From Adiantum capillus-veneris (Eukaryota > Streptophyta > Polypodiopsida > Polypodiales > Pteridaceae), in contig CM043959.1 in the NCBI GenBank assembly GCA_014529385.2, forward strand, positions 52,079,753 through 52,143,752: 64,000 bases of DNA. The letters run 5' to 3'. How positions within the stretch are numbered: the stretch's first letter is position 1; every line of letters starts with the position of its first letter. Below the pieces are notes generated by a model. The model was not told the origin of the DNA and searched no databases. It was given only the letters and a program-made list of their open reading frames with translations. Both the position numbers and the translations under genes were made by a program. This document shows positions 11,265 to 23,172 of this stretch, piece after piece.

Positions 11265-14200
11265 CTAGCTCCATCCAGTCACATAATCAGGGTGTAAGAC
11301 ATGATGCATGGGTGGGTGAGGTGTGAACAATCCCCGTAGGATGGCAGCTGGATCTACAAAAGCCCGGATGCGTCTCTCCTCTAGAGATCTGTAGTAGCGC
11401 TCCTGGATCTCCTGAATCTCTCTCTGGTGAAGTCGGGGTGCCCTACGTCCATGGGGACGTGGACGTCTGCGAGCTTGGACCTCCTAAGCCTATTGTAGAG
11501 TCACTCCTCTCTGAGTAGTCTGGGATGGTGGTACTATTGTGCCCCTCTGGAAGAAATCTGTAAGCTGTGTCTGGCACTCGTCTCTCACGACTGATGATGT
11601 CTGAAGGAGAGAGTCCCAGTGCTGCTATGTCTCTATGAGGAAGCCGCCAAAAAGTCGTTGGTCTCTGGACTGAAGAATCTGGAGTAAGGTGGGCTGATCT
11701 GCAAACAAAGTCGGATATCTGCCTCTGATCCCCGCATATGCTCTACATCTGCACACAAAATGCTCCTCACTCTCAATGTCTGTTGTGCAAAGTCTGCATA
11801 TCCTCTCTGCCCTGGGGACATGTGCAGCTCTCCCTGCCTCAATCTCTAGCTGGTGTGATGATACTCTGAGCTGTCCAATGGCGACCCGTGCTCTATGTGG
11901 CATGTGGACATCCATGTATCTCGGTCTCTGGATGAAACCATCTGCTAGGATCGTCAGGAAGTGGTCTCTGTAGTATTGCCTCTTCGTAGGAAGAGGCTCT
12001 CTGGGTGTGATCCATGTCTCTCGGATGTATAGCTGCCAGAGATCCTGTCTGAGAACTCGATTCCTCTCATGATGTGAGAGGCGTATGTATGGGGAGTCGA
12101 GATCATACTGAAAAGGGGGCAAGTCTGTGATGTCCAAGCCATGGGATGTGAACCACTCTGTGACCTGTGAGTACCATGCTCTGGTGCCCCCCTCCTGATG
12201 TAGCTGTATCGATGCCTCGAAAGCTCTGCATGTGAGTCTGTCTGGTGGAAGCTCTCGCATGCGCTGGATGAAGCAAACTGTATGGAAGAGGGCGTCTACT
12301 AGCATCGGGGGTGCCGCTAGCTCTGCTCTGATGATATTGTGTGGTACTGATGGTTTGCTATGGAGCAAACGAGAAATCATAATGATCTATGGGCGCTCTA
12401 TCTGTGTCCAGAGAGATGTTGAGAGTCCTGGTGCCCATACTGCGGCAGCGTACATCATGGCAGGTGTAACTAAAGTGTCAAAAAGCCACCCCTTGGTGCG
12501 GGGCTCCTGGAAGTGGGCCTGGTGGCATCTGCGCTCTAAGGTGGCCAGTGCTGCATATCCTCGTGTAAGCCGGTCTTTGGCTGCCTGGGTCATGGAAAAT
12601 CTGCCCGTGGTGCCAATGAAAGTCACCCCCAAATATACATATGAATCAACTATCTCAACCTGTCCACCTGCTACCATGAGCACTGCTCTACTCCGGACTG
12701 TCCTGGAGGTGTGGAAGATCATGACCTTGGTCTTGCCAAGGTTCACTGTGAGCCCTCGATGTGTGCAGAAATCATCCAAGGCGTGTAGGTGGCTCTGTAG
12801 TCCCTCCCGTGTCTCAAAAACTAGAATAATATCATCTGCATAGAGCATAATATGGACTGGTGTACCTGCCAAGTCGGAGCCCGCCCCGCCTGCTCGTAGG
12901 ATGTAATCTGCTATCTCGTCGATGTAGAGGCCAAATAGGGTCGGGGAGAGGGGGCATCCTTGCTTCACACCAATGGTGCTAGCAATGGGGTCCGATACTC
13001 CACCTAGGCACTGCACTCTACCTATGACCTGTGCATACAAAGAATGAATGGCCCATATCATCTCATATGGTATCTGTAGCTCCTGGAGACGCTGAAAGAG
13101 TCTCTCTCTAGGGATGGTGTCAAAAGCCTTGCGGAAATCCACAAAGCACCAGTAGAGTCGTCTCTTCCGTGCTTTCGCTCCGTCGACGAGGCAACGAAGC
13201 ACGAAGATGTGATCAATGGTCGAGAAAGTGCATCGAAACCCTGCCTGTCCTGGTGCACGAAGCCCTGATGCCTCTGCGTATGTGCTGAGCTCTGCCTCAA
13301 GAACTGCCCCATATAGTTTGGCCAATGTGTGGCCAATCATGATAGTCCTGTAGTTCCCTGGGTCCAAGGTGTCGCCAGATTTGTGGATCGGCACATTGGT
13401 GTGCATGGTCCACTCCTCTGGTAGTCCCTCAACCAAAGCGCGGTTGAAGAGACATGCTATCAAGGGGGAGAGGGTGTCTGCTGCATAGATGAGGTGCTCG
13501 CTTTGTAGTCTAGTGTGGTCTGTTGAGCGGCCATGCTGAAGGCGTCGAATAGCCCTCTTCACCATACTAGATGTGAAGAAATTCGAGGTGGTAGGTCGAG
13601 GGTTGGGTGGCTCCGGGATCAGTGCCTGCCCAGGTATCTGGTATAGGCACTCGGCGTAATCATGCCAAATCTGAGGATCCTCCAGGGGGGTGGTAGGGCG
13701 TGGCTCTCTGAGAATCCTCCATGCGGTGGCGTAGTCTGTACTCATGAGAAGGTGGTATAGCTCAAGCTCTTGTGCCTCTTCGAAGGCCCGCTGTTTACGG
13801 CGTGTGATGGCCTTCATCTGTCACCGGACCTCGCTCTCAGTGATCTCCTCCAAGGCTCGTCGAGCCCGTAGTTGCCTGTATAGATCCCTACACTCATCGT
13901 CGTACCACCGGTTCTGGGGCATCGTCCCAGAGGGTGGAGGTCTACCAGTGTGGGTAGTATGTGGAAAGCAGCTAAGGGCTGAGGTGTGTAGAACTACGAA
14001 AAGCTGGCCAGTGAGTGTAGAGAGTGGTGTATCTGGGTCGAGAGTGTAGATCCCCTCGTAGACATGTGATGAGTAAACTCTGGCTAGCTCATGTGTAAAA
14101 TGTATGGTGGTGTGTGTGAGATGGGTGAGCTAGTGAAAGAGAGGGCAAGATATGCATGGTCAACCCCAATAGGTAGTGGTGGGATGGTGAAGGATGTGAG

Positions 14201-14978
14201 CAGGCAAGCTGCCTCTCTGAAGCCGATGATGTAGTCCACTGTACTGCCGCCGCTGGGTACTGATGGTGGTATGCAAGTCAGGCCTCAAGATGATGGCCAT
14301 TGCGCCATCCCGTTGTAGATAACGAGACGGTGCTGTGATCCCAAGCGACGTAGATGTCGCCCGTACGGTGTCGGTGTGGTGGTCTCTCTGGAAAACCTCT
14401 CTGCCTCTGTGTTCTCCATGGTGGAGAGTAGCTCTGGGTCGTCAAAGTCGTAGATGTCACACTGTCTACTCTGTCCTGGCGTTGAAGTCTCCCGTGAAGA
14501 AAACTTCTCCCAGCTTGGAGTATTCCATGATCTCCTCCCTCAGACATGCATATGGTGAAAGTGTATCATCCTCCTCCTCTCCACCCTGTGTATGAGCCTC
14601 ATCTGTCTCTCCTCCGCCTGTCTGTGCAAATCTAGAACCACTGGGTGCTAAGTAGCAAATGGAAATGTAGAGAATGTGTTCATCAGAGAGCTCAATCCAC
14701 ACCCACATGTAGCGTGCTCCTGGGTCACGGGCTACTATCCGTATCCTGCTATGGAGTGAGTGGCGGTAGAGGACTGCTACTCCGCCAGATCCTCTAGTGG
14801 TGTTGTGCCGTGTGCACTTCCTGTGTGTGGATTCCCATTGATAATCCTGTACTCGGGGTAGACCTCTCTCTGAGCTCTCATGTGTCTCTGTGAGTAGAAT
14901 GATGTCTCTGTCATGCATCACCTCCTCCAATCTCCCTGGGTGTGTCCACAGAGAGCCGTTGCAGTTCCAAACTGCCAT
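11265..14978 (-). pseudogene. LINE-2 ORF2: endonuclease and reverse transcriptase
   Basis: Starts at ATG 14,978 (MAVWNCNGSLW), 39 nt after ORF1. The endonuclease motifs are LLTETHE, SGGVAVLYR and FFTGDFNART; after a frame change near 14,470 it continues to VDHAYLAL. The reverse transcriptase (13,817-12,387 open frame) has YWCFVDFRKAFDTIPRERL, GVKQGCPLSPTLFGLYIDE and catalytic LYADDII (codons at 12,831-12,842). A zinc motif CRLCTTDIESEEHFVCRC lies near 11,760. An in-frame stop at 11,625 separates a last segment that aligns with the LINE-3 C-terminus and ends at 11,265. Stops and frame changes number at least five. Confidence 0.82.
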
Positions 14979-15017
14979 GTGTATCTCCTCATATAGTGTC
15001 CCATAGGCCGCGAGTCC

Positions 15018-15608
15018 CTATGCTACGGCCTTGCCATCGATGATGACCCGGCCGTCGCGATAGGAGGTTCGTTTTCCTTCATTGCGTGCTTGTTGGATCC
15101 AGGGCATGCATGCTCTTCTATGCTCCACTTGCATTTTTGTGAGGTCGTCATCTAGGTAGATGGGGGGGCCCGTGAGACCTCGTAGGATTACCCTCTTTCG
15201 GATGAAAAGGGTGCGTGCTTCTTCCGATGGGAATTGGAGTATAAGAGGCCTCTTCTTGGTGAGGTCTTTGACGGCTCGCCAAGCTTTGGTGAAGGGGGTT
15301 GGGTCTTCTACTTTGTAACTAAGTGTGTTGCATAAGGTTTTACCATCTTTCTCAGGAGTGGATTCCTTCCCTTCGTCAATGCCGGTGACTCATATATTGA
15401 GGCGACGGGCATTCCGCATCTTCTCCTCTTCAAGGGTGGTGTGTACAAGGAGAGCTTCTTCCTTGTGGGCGTCCTCTTTCGCTTCTTTCTTGAGGTTCTT
15501 CTTGACCACTTCTACCCATCCCTCCTTTGTGGCTTCGAGCTTGTCTTCCAAGCTCTCGGTAAGGGCTTTAGTGAGTTCTTCTTTGATGGCCTCCTTCGTG
15601 TCCTTGTT
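15018..15608 (-). pseudogene. LINE-2 ORF1 (C-terminal part), Transposase_22-like
   Basis: Too broken for a long ORF, but clear when read on the minus strand. A Lys/Glu-rich coiled-coil segment (KEAIKEELTKALTESLEDKL) is followed by EEEKMRNARRLNI, one TGA where Arg is expected (probably CGA to TGA), and then KRPLILQFPSEEARTLFIRK. The end reads IYLDDDLTKMQVEHRRACM and YRDGRVIIDGKAVA, stop at 15,018. The last blocks correspond to the C-terminal domain of L1-type ORF1 proteins and align with LINE-3 ORF1. The N-terminal 150 or so residues are missing. Confidence 0.75.
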
Positions 15609-15637
15609 GAAGAAGAAGAAGAAGAAGAAGAAGAAGA
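15609..15637. repeat. (GAA)n microsatellite, SINE tail
   Basis: About nine GAA units between the SINE and the truncated 5' end of LINE-2; in SINE sense it is the (TTC)n tail. Confidence 0.85.
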
Positions 15638-15775
15638 GAGTTTTAACGTCGTAGGAAACTATCCCAAGAGACCTTAAAGATCTAACCGACGAGGAGAGTT
15701 GAACTCAAGACCTGTTATTCAAGAGGGAAATGGCATAACCAATCTACCACACTTGGGTGATAGAAAGGTTATACC
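15638..15775 (-). mobile_element. tRNA-derived SINE with LINE-like 3' end
   Basis: Read on the minus strand, a polymerase III A-box-like element (TGGTAGATTGG, 15,739-15,749) is followed 32 nt later by a B-box-like GAGTTCAACTC (15,696-15,706). The body then ends CCTACGACGTTAAAACTC followed by (TTC)n at 15,609-15,637. The ACGTTAA end and pyrimidine tail resemble the ends of LINE-2, LINE-3 and the ORF1-only LINEs, which suggests mobilisation by that LINE machinery. The head does not give a whole tRNA cloverleaf. The 5' border is approximate. Confidence 0.55.
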
Positions 15776-15794
15776 ATTTTCCTCTCTTTATTAG

Positions 15795-15811
15795 CACACA
15801 CACACACACAC

Positions 15812-15855
<44 letters not shown>
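15795..15855. repeat. (CA)n then (GA)n compound microsatellite
   Basis: About eight CA units, then CCC, then about 20 GA units. It lies between the SINE and the first ORF1-only LINE. Confidence 0.9.
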
Positions 15856-15856
<1 letters not shown>

Positions 15857-16531
15857 GCTAGAGAGAGAAGATGGAAAGTGGCCAAGCCTTGTGGGGTACA
15901 ACTGTGCTAATCAAAAGAGTATAAGGCTACAATGCAACAAGGTGTCCCATTCGTGGATCTAGGAAACCCATACTCCATCATAATGCAAGGTACACAAGCA
16001 AAGGATACCTACATAAATAAATCTGACATGGCCCCAATAATGAATCAAATAAAATCACTAAAAGGGACAAAGGTGTGGATAGCAAATGAGTTGACATCAT
16101 TCCAGCTAAAGAATAGACCAATTGAATTGGCTAACCTGAAAGAAGCAAGGAAGAACGGCAAGATGAGTTGACACCATTACAGCTAAAGAATAGACCAATT
16201 GAATTGGCTAACGTGAAAGAAGCAAGGAAGAACGGCAAGTGGCTAGTCTACACAAGAGGCACAGCTATCATTGCAGAGTTTTACATTCCACTCCCCAAGA
16301 AGTAGACACACACCCCTATCTAGATTAGCCACATCCCATCTTATATGTTGAAACCCCATTATAGCTATACCTCTTAGAGGTCATACGAGGTTTTTCAAAA
16401 GCATTGTATTTTCGTTTTTGTTTTTATATGCCATTTTGGCATGTATGCCCAAAAGATGTAACCAAGATGTACTTGATCTTTCCTTTAGGTCAAGCTGGCC
16501 TCCAAAGGACGCTAATAAAATCTTTCTTTCT
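15856..16531 (+). mobile_element. ORF1-only (half-LINE) element, copy 1
   Basis: Short non-autonomous LINE that carries only an ORF1-like C-terminal domain and then the LINE 3' UTR. The frame from about 15,930 reads GVPFVDLGNPY, SLKGTKVWIANELTSFQLKN and NLKEARKNGKW, and after a frame change TRGTAIIAEF, matching copy 2 at 24,418-25,820. A 77-bp unit is tandemly repeated (16,086-16,162, 16,163-16,239), which shifts the frame. The 3' end has the hairpin AGGTCAAGCTGGCCT (16,487-16,501), GACGCTAATA and a short (TTTC)n. There is no endonuclease or reverse transcriptase. It resembles mammalian HAL1 half-LINEs in plan. A second copy with the same layout argues against a chance deletion. Confidence 0.65.
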
Positions 16532-16877
16532 CATCATGATCGTGTCTTCCAATTTGCTAACTTCATAATCACTCTTAAAAGAGGGTCTGAAAGAAACATG
16601 GAACATTAACAATCTAAGCACAAACTCCACCTAATAAAGCCACAATGGGAGCACAACAATTAAAATTGCTATTAAAAAAAAGCCTTACTAATGTATACCA
16701 ATGACTTGCTTAAACTTAAAACAATGAGCACAATTTGCTTCAAAATTATGAACGCGAGTGCTAAGTCCATGAAATTGGGTGGCAATAAGCAATTTACTTG
16801 CAAATTAGACCTATTACAATGTAGCTATATGTAAATTATAAGGATGGGCTAGAGACAATAGAATACACCCAACATAC
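16532..16877. other. Intron 2 sequence without features
   Basis: AT-rich, apparently unique sequence between the half-LINE and exon 2. I see no coding or repeat signal here. Confidence 0.5.
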
Positions 16878-17023
16878 CTGATGACGAAATTGCCGCAGAG
16901 TGGGACCCACCCCCTGCAACATAAGTCACACGGACATCTTCATCTTCACTAAGAAGTAGTCGTCTTGGTAAAAACTCTGCTTTGTAACGACCATGGCCCA
17001 ATGCTCCAAAACCTCCAAACCCC
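16878..17023 (-). CDS. RUG3: RUG3-like RCC1-domain protein, exon 2
   Basis: Short internal exon of 146 bp, too short to show as a long ORF. In the minus sense an acceptor TTGCAG ends at 17,024 and a donor CAG|GTATGT begins at 16,877. The first base completes the Trp codon left open by exon 1, then the frame reads GFGGFGALGHGRYKAEF and continues to VTYVAGGGSHSAAISSS without a stop. GxGGFGALGH followed by a G(T/S)HSAAI block is the RCC1-repeat continuation expected after the end of exon 1. Phase, order, strand and family all agree, so this is one gene with an intron of about 23.5 kb. Exon 3 (expected to resume with an LY-W-G blade) was not found down to position 1 and is probably outside the window. 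Confidence 0.8.
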
Positions 17024-17994
17024 CTGCAAGCCTTACCATCAAAACAAGCTCACTATCACATAACTTTTACCATCATGTTCAAACCTAGTTTCATATTCTA
17101 ATCAATTAGCGTGCAACCAAGGGTTATAACTTGCACGCATTAACGACACATTGACATAAGATTTACAAAAGTTTGATCTTTTATAGCACACAAAAAAAGA
17201 CACTCATCTAAGAGTTTGGATACTATGTCGCAAAAGCAAGCTCTTAGAAACGGATACATACCTTCATACGTTCAAGAAGATATTTCACAGGTAAAATAAA
17301 CTACATTTAGTTTTCTGCCTAAGAAGACTGACCCTTTGTGCCATATACAATGTTGTGTTGATGGAGAGGAATAGTCAAAGTCCCAACTGAATAACTTCTG
17401 TTATAGATTGGTAGCAATATCAATATGATAGTTCAAGAAAGGCCAAGGCTCAAGCTCCCTCTGTTGTCTCAAGAGTCAAGGTTCAATCTTTGTCTCTGAT
17501 GTCTCAAGAGAGTCAAGGCTCAAGTGCGATAGTGGGCATCTGCGGAAGTAATAAAAAGAGTGCGAGACAAAAACGTTGACAGAGAATGAATAGATTGTAC
17601 TATACTCCAAATCACAAGTGATAGACTACCAACCCTCATCACATATAAAGTGCACTAGGTGTAGGCATGGCAATCATTGGACAAAAATATAAATGTGGGA
17701 ATACCCTAAAAACACCATCTCACCCATATTGATTGGACAGAGCCGCCTAGAAGGCCTTGGTTGTTCGACCTCAAGTAAAACCTGGCATATTTACAAAGTG
17801 CCACGCTGTAAAAGGCCAGTGAATCTACAAGATCCAAGATTAGCTAGGGTCTTTGGTTAGGCATAGGTCCTAAAGATAGACCAAGCGCAAGTGTGTAAGT
17901 AGGTTGGATGGCTAGGCATGTCAAGTGTGACTGCAACACACAAGGAAAAAGGCACCAAGAGTAGGCATGGATTGCGGAAAGTAGCTAGGAATCC
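17024..17994. other. Intron 1 sequence, possibly part of an old LTR
   Basis: No coding signal. The part nearest element B (about 17,650-17,994) may be the left portion of the LTR whose right end lies at 23,339-23,589, which would make B an insertion into that LTR; I could not confirm this by eye. Confidence 0.3.
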
Positions 17995-19113
17995 GTCCGA
18001 CCCTATGTGTCTGTGGACAAGCTACAGCAAGACAAGGGTTCAGTCAGTCCAGTCAGTCTAGCTTAGGAAGTGTTCTGGCACTTTTGTGAGTCTGTTCGCA
18101 GACCGTGCATGCCCAAGCACTTAGTGTAGATGCATATCCTCTGGTTGCACACAGCATGATCATAAGCATTCCCATCAGAATCCATTAGAATCCTTCAGGG
18201 GAAGTTTCCAGTGCATTTAACCTATTTTCCCTATTTTTGACATTTTTCACTTATTATTTTAAGTGACTTTTGTTGGGAACTTAGTAGGGCAAATTGGGTA
18301 AGATAATATATAAGCAAACCTACGCTAGCACTAATTGGCAGAAGAGCACGGAGAACACAGGCAGCAGGTTCCCCCTCTCTCTCTCAGCAAGACTTCCCCC
18401 TTGGTGGCGTTTTTCCTCCAAGCAAGAACCCTCAGCACCTAATGTTTTTCATCAGTAGCCTCATCCCATCTGCTGGCGTTTTTCAACAAGATCCTCATTG
18501 CCATAGACTCCTATCCCCTGGCGTTTGTGCAATAGCTTCAACAAATCAGCGACAAAGCCTCGAAAATTCAGCAAGTAAATACCAGCCAAAATCAGCGTTT
18601 TTGGAGCATTTCAAAGACCCACAAATCTGCGTTTTTTAGGGCAGCCGAAGACACAAAGAACCTGCAGCGAAACAGCGTTTTTCCTTGCGTTTTTGGCAGC
18701 AGAAGATTTCAGCCATTGGCGTTTTTGGACAGCACATAAAGTGCATCAGTTTTCAGCCCTAGAGTTGGTCTCGTCATCCCCGTCGTCGACCTCGACATAG
18801 CCTAGACTTGCGTTAGTCTCATGCATCCACTTTGTACCAGTTTGTGCAATCAATATTAGACCACTCTTGCCAACGAGAGTGGGGCCTTCGGAGGAGGGTT
18901 TTACAACGTCTCTGGTGTCGTATTCTCTTCTCTCTCTATCTCTCAGTCTCATACACTTTCACACACAGTGTCCATTCACTTTATTTGTGTCCATTGCACT
19001 CTCTCATTAAGAACGGAAGGCTCTCCCTTCCATAAGAATAAAAGAAACCTTGAGCACAGATCGGAGCACTCATCTTGAGCAAAGTTCAAACATTCATTCC
19101 GCTGCACCTTACA
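17995..19113 (+). repeat. 5' LTR of element B
   Basis: Begins near TCCGACCCTATGTGTC, contains ATATATAAGC at about 18,306 and ends CTGCACCTTACA directly before the primer site. The first few bases are unclear. Confidence 0.75.
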
Positions 19114-19356
19114 TTGGTATCAGAGCTTTGGCAGTGTTCTGTATCACTCAAGGAAAGAACCACAAGAACCACAGATTTTTTTTTTGCTTGTTGCGGTCGC
19201 ACGAACCCAAGTTCGCTTGGGCGTGTCGATTCCTAATCGTGTTTTTGAAGAGTGACAGGAATCCCAGGAAAGAAGGGCTTGTCCAGTCTCTCCTTGTGCC
19301 GCTTTTCACTCATTGAGAGCGGACCGTGCACTTAGCAGACGACCAATCGACGTGAG

Positions 19357-20827
19357 GTGGGAAAAAGCAACCTTGGTGTGAGCGCAAGGCCGCCAAGGGG
19401 TGCGCCCGCGGAAAAGAGCAGAACTCGGGTGAAGAGAAGATCCTTCTCTAACACAGATTGCAAGCAAAAGAAGAACCTCAAGACCCTCAAGAACTCAAGA
19501 CCCCCAAGAACCCAAGAACCTCAAGAACCCAAGAACCCAAGATCCACAAGAACCCAAGTTCCTCGTGAACTTAAGAACCCACAACTTCAATGCATGGCCA
19601 TCACCCGAAGCGGAATGGATACCGGGCATGAGAGTGATGGGCAAGAAAGTAGTGAAGAAGAATTTCAACAACAGGGAGGTTTTCCTGACCCTCCCCCTTC
19701 GCCACCTACGCCAGGAATTGCACCAAACCCCATGGAAGCTTTGGTTAAGTCGATGATGGACATGATGGCAAAGCAAGAGGCGACTTGCATTGCCGCGGAG
19801 CGTGACCGCCAAGACAAACAGGATCGCGATCACTTGGCGGCCGAGGAACGGAAAGAAAAAAAAGCGGCAAGAAAGACCAACTAGGAGCAAGCTCGCTTGG
19901 CGGCCGAAGAAAGAACGGCTACTATTGAGCGTGAGCTTGTGCAAGCGCGCTTGGCGGCCGACGCAAGAAGGGAAGCGGCCGAAGAAAGAACTTTGGAGTT
20001 AGAGCGTGAGGCCCAGAGAGAACAACGCATGAATGACCACCTCGAAACCCGGTTCATCGAGTGGCGCAAGCCGCGATTCGGACTCCAACAACCCAGTCAC
20101 AGGGAAGATCCAGTTCAGTAAGTATGATGATAAGATGGACGCTAGTGTTATTCATTCTTGGTTGCATCAATTTAATGCTTATTTTGCGACAACTAAGACA
20201 ACAAGAAATAGCAAGCTTTTGACGACAGCTATGTACCTTGCTGGTGATGCCATCATTTGGTACCACGCATGGCAAGAGGCACAGCTAGCCATGCACCTAG
20301 AGGAAGCCGACGGAGACGCGCCCCTCTCCTTAAATTGGGCCGACTTCCAAGACAAGCTCAAGGCGCGGTTTATGCCTCCTCAGTACCTAGCCCGATTGAA
20401 AGAAGATTGGCGCAATCTCAAGCAACATGGTATGCCAGTCATGTCTTTTTCTAACCGTGTTTTGCAACTCAGCACTCAATTACGCAAATCGAATGATGAG
20501 CGCAAAGAGGCTTTCCTTTTCGGGTTAGACGAATATATCAAGTTTGATGTAGAAATCTTCAATCCAATCAATCTCAACAAGGCGGTAGCGATTGCTCTCG
20601 CACAGGAGATGAAGCACAACAAGGGAAAGCCTAAGGAGAACAAAACTTCCACAAGTACCTCTCAGACTTCTCAGAACCCTCAGAATGGTAAGAACAGTAA
20701 GAATGGTAAGAACGGTAACTCTTCTAACCAATCTTCCAACAGTCTCTCAAAAAAAACTCTCAAAATGAACCTAAGGGTAAGGCTAACACAATTGCTAAAC
20801 CTAAGCTCACTCCAAATGAAAAGGTAG
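19357..20827 (+). pseudogene. Element B gag region (fossil)
   Basis: An N-terminal leader (GKSNLGVSARPPRGAP) is shared with element A. It is followed by a Lys/Glu-rich coiled coil with repeated LAAEER-type units, then a Ty3-type capsid domain with HSWLHQFNAYF, LAGDAIIWYHAW, WADFQDKLKARFMPPQY and LKEDWRNLKQHGMPVMSF. A Lys/Asn/Ser-rich tail follows, and a Cys/His-like patch lies near 20,890-20,940. In the family this protein forms the virus-like particle. The region is broken and treated here as a fossil. Confidence 0.7.
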
Positions 20828-21189
20828 CACAAGGAATTTTAGGAGGATACATCACGTCGGAAGAGCAAAGCACTTATTCTAAGGAAGGTCGTTGTTTTCA
20901 TCATCATTTTAAGCGTCACATAATAAGAACATGTCCTATGCTTGACTCTAATGAATCTAAAGAATCCACAGAACCCACTTCCTCTATCAATGCAATCAAT
21001 GACAACACGAGTGTGCCCCAAGTTTCTCCTGACCCTCCCATTGATGAGTCTCTCATTAAATGTTATGGTCATATGACGGGGCAGCGTTTTGTCATATTGT
21101 TTGACCAGGCAGTATGCAGGATGTGATCAGTCCCTCTCTTGTTGAGAGAGCCCGCCTACAGGCTAGTTAGAAATCTCCTCTCGAGGTCT

Positions 21190-22016
21190 CTGGCTTCACT
21201 CTCAGTATGGACTCTCTCATCACAAAAGAGTGCCTTGATGTGTTGTTTACAGTTCAACAAGCTGCTTTTCATAGAAAAACTTTTGTCTCTCCTCTCTCAA
21301 GATATGATATGATTTTGGGCATTCGATGGTTTCGTGAGCATAACCCTCTCATTGATTGGGAGGAAAATACGTTCACTTTCAATGCCAAAAGTGACTCACC
21401 CATTGTCATTCGTGGAGAGCAAGTTGTTCATTCTCCATCTCTCATTTCTAATGTGCACGCGAAGATTGAACGGACTCAAGAGAAGGAGACTCTCTCAGTC
21501 TCTTCTTCTCCAAAGCATGACACACAGGATTTGCATGATGATACGCATGATGATTTGAATGATAATGATGAGCATGATGATTTGGATGACCATGACAAGC
21601 ATGATGATTTGCATGATCACGATGTGATTTCTCACAATCAGGATGATTTGCATGAAGATGATGTGATTGTTCACAAGGATGATGTGTTAGTTGATACTTT
21701 CTCTAGTGAAGCTAACCTCATTGCAGATTCAATCAATTACGAAGAACCGATCTTGGCACTCGAGCCTAGGTCCCAAGAACCCCCTCAGGAAGACTCGGCC
21801 TTGGCTCTCGAGCCTAGGTCCAAAGAACCCTTACAGGAAGTACTATGTGTTCGACTGATTTGTCAGCACGTTGAGTGTTTCATTCGTGATCGTTTCCTGT
21901 ATTTTCGTCAGCGTCTTTATGTGATCCCTTTTCCTAGGCATGACATATTGTACGTTGAGCACGTTTCACTCATGAATGAGCACGAATGTATGCGGAATGT
22001 ATACTTTCATGAATGA
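21190..22016 (+). pseudogene. Element B retropepsin-like segment with acidic His/Asp-rich tail (fossil)
   Basis: The block RYDMILGIRWFREHNPLIDW is the characteristic C-terminal part of Ty3-type aspartic proteases (the I-L-G-W-L-H-P-I-D-W pattern). It is followed from about 21,510 by a run of DLHDD, DLNDND and HDDLHDHD units, then Glu/Pro-rich repeats (EPRSQEP, EPRSKEP). The acidic tail occupies the place where pol would begin. A related His/Asp-rich stretch exists in element A, so the tail is a family trait. Its role is unknown; metal binding or RNA mimicry would be guesses. Confidence 0.65.
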
Positions 22017-22091
22017 GCATGAAAGTATGCATTCAAGGAAGTCACATTTCATGTCTCTTCCTTGGCACGACACAGTTGTAGAAAGAGTACA

Positions 22092-23103
22092 TGAAGACAC
22101 ATCCGACCCTATGTGTCCATGGACAAGCTACAGCATGACAAGGGTTCAGTCAGTCCAGTCAGTCTAGCTTAGGAAGTGTTCTGGCACTTTTGTGAGTCTG
22201 GTCGCAGACCGTGCATGCCCAGGCAGTTAGTGTAGATGCATATCCTCTGGCTGCACACAGCATCATCAGCATTCCCATCAGAATCCTTCAAGGGAATTTT
22301 CCAGTGCATTTAACCTATTTTCCCTATTTTTGACATTTTTCACTTATTATTTTAAGTGACTTTTGTTGGGAACTAAGTAGGGCAAATTGGGTAAGATAAT
22401 ATATAAGCAAACCTACGCTAGCACTAATTGGCAGAAGAGCACGGAGAACACAGGCAGCAGGTTCCCCCTCTCTCTCTCAGCAAGACTTCCCCCTTGGTGG
22501 CGTTTTTTCTCCAAGCAAGAACCCTAAGCACCTAGTGTTTTTCATCAGTAGCCTCATCCAATCTGCTGGCATTTTTCAACAAGATCCTCATCGCCATAGA
22601 CTCCTATCCCCTAGCGTTTTCCATCCATAGCCTCATCGCCACAGGTCCCCCCTTTGCTAGCGTTTTTCAGCAGACCATCATCGCCACTTCCCTGGCATTT
22701 TCAGCAATGCAATAGCTTCAGCAAATCAGTAACAAAGCCTCGAAAATTCAGCAAGTAAAGACCAGCCAAATCTGCGTTTTTGGAGCATTTCAAAGACCCG
22801 CAAATCTGCGTTTTTTAGGGGAGCCGAAGACACGAAGAACCTGCAGAAAAACAGCGTTTTTCCTTGAATTTTTGGCAGCAACAGATTTTAGCCATTGGCG
22901 TTTTTGGACAGCAGATAAAGTGCATCAGTTTTCAGCCCTAGAGTCAGTCTCGTCATCCCCGTCGTCGACCTCGACATAGCCTAGACTTGCATCAATCTCA
23001 TGCATCCACTTTGTACCAGTTTGTGCAATCAATAGTAGACCACTCTCGCCAACGAGAGTGGGGGATTCGGAGGAGGGTTTTTCAACGTCTCTGGTGTCGT
23101 ATT

Positions 23104-23172
<69 letters not shown>

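Larger units (their letters stand above)
11013..15608 (-). mobile_element. LINE-2: 5'-truncated LINE with coiled-coil ORF1
   Basis: Minus-strand LINE related to LINE-3 (26,489-31,430). It keeps the C-terminal half of ORF1 (15,018-15,608), all of ORF2 (11,265-14,978) and a 3' UTR ending in a hairpin (11,049-11,064), GACGTTAA and a (TTTC)n(CT)n tail. The 5' end is cut inside ORF1 and joined to the (TTC)n tail of a SINE. By the motif FVDFRKAFDTIPR and the GVKQGCPLSPTLFG block it belongs to a different L1-like clade from LINE-1; from memory similar motifs occur in green-algal L1 elements. It is inactive, with stops and frame changes in both ORFs. Confidence 0.82.

Noticed and set aside
15638-15775. 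Functional tRNA gene
   Set aside because: A- and B-box-like elements are present, but the arms do not form a complete cloverleaf and the unit ends in a simple-repeat tail; a SINE fits better.
1-16877. Exon 3 of the RUG3-like gene
   Set aside because: I looked on the minus strand for a continuing RCC1 blade between the mobile elements and found none; intron 2 probably extends outside the window.
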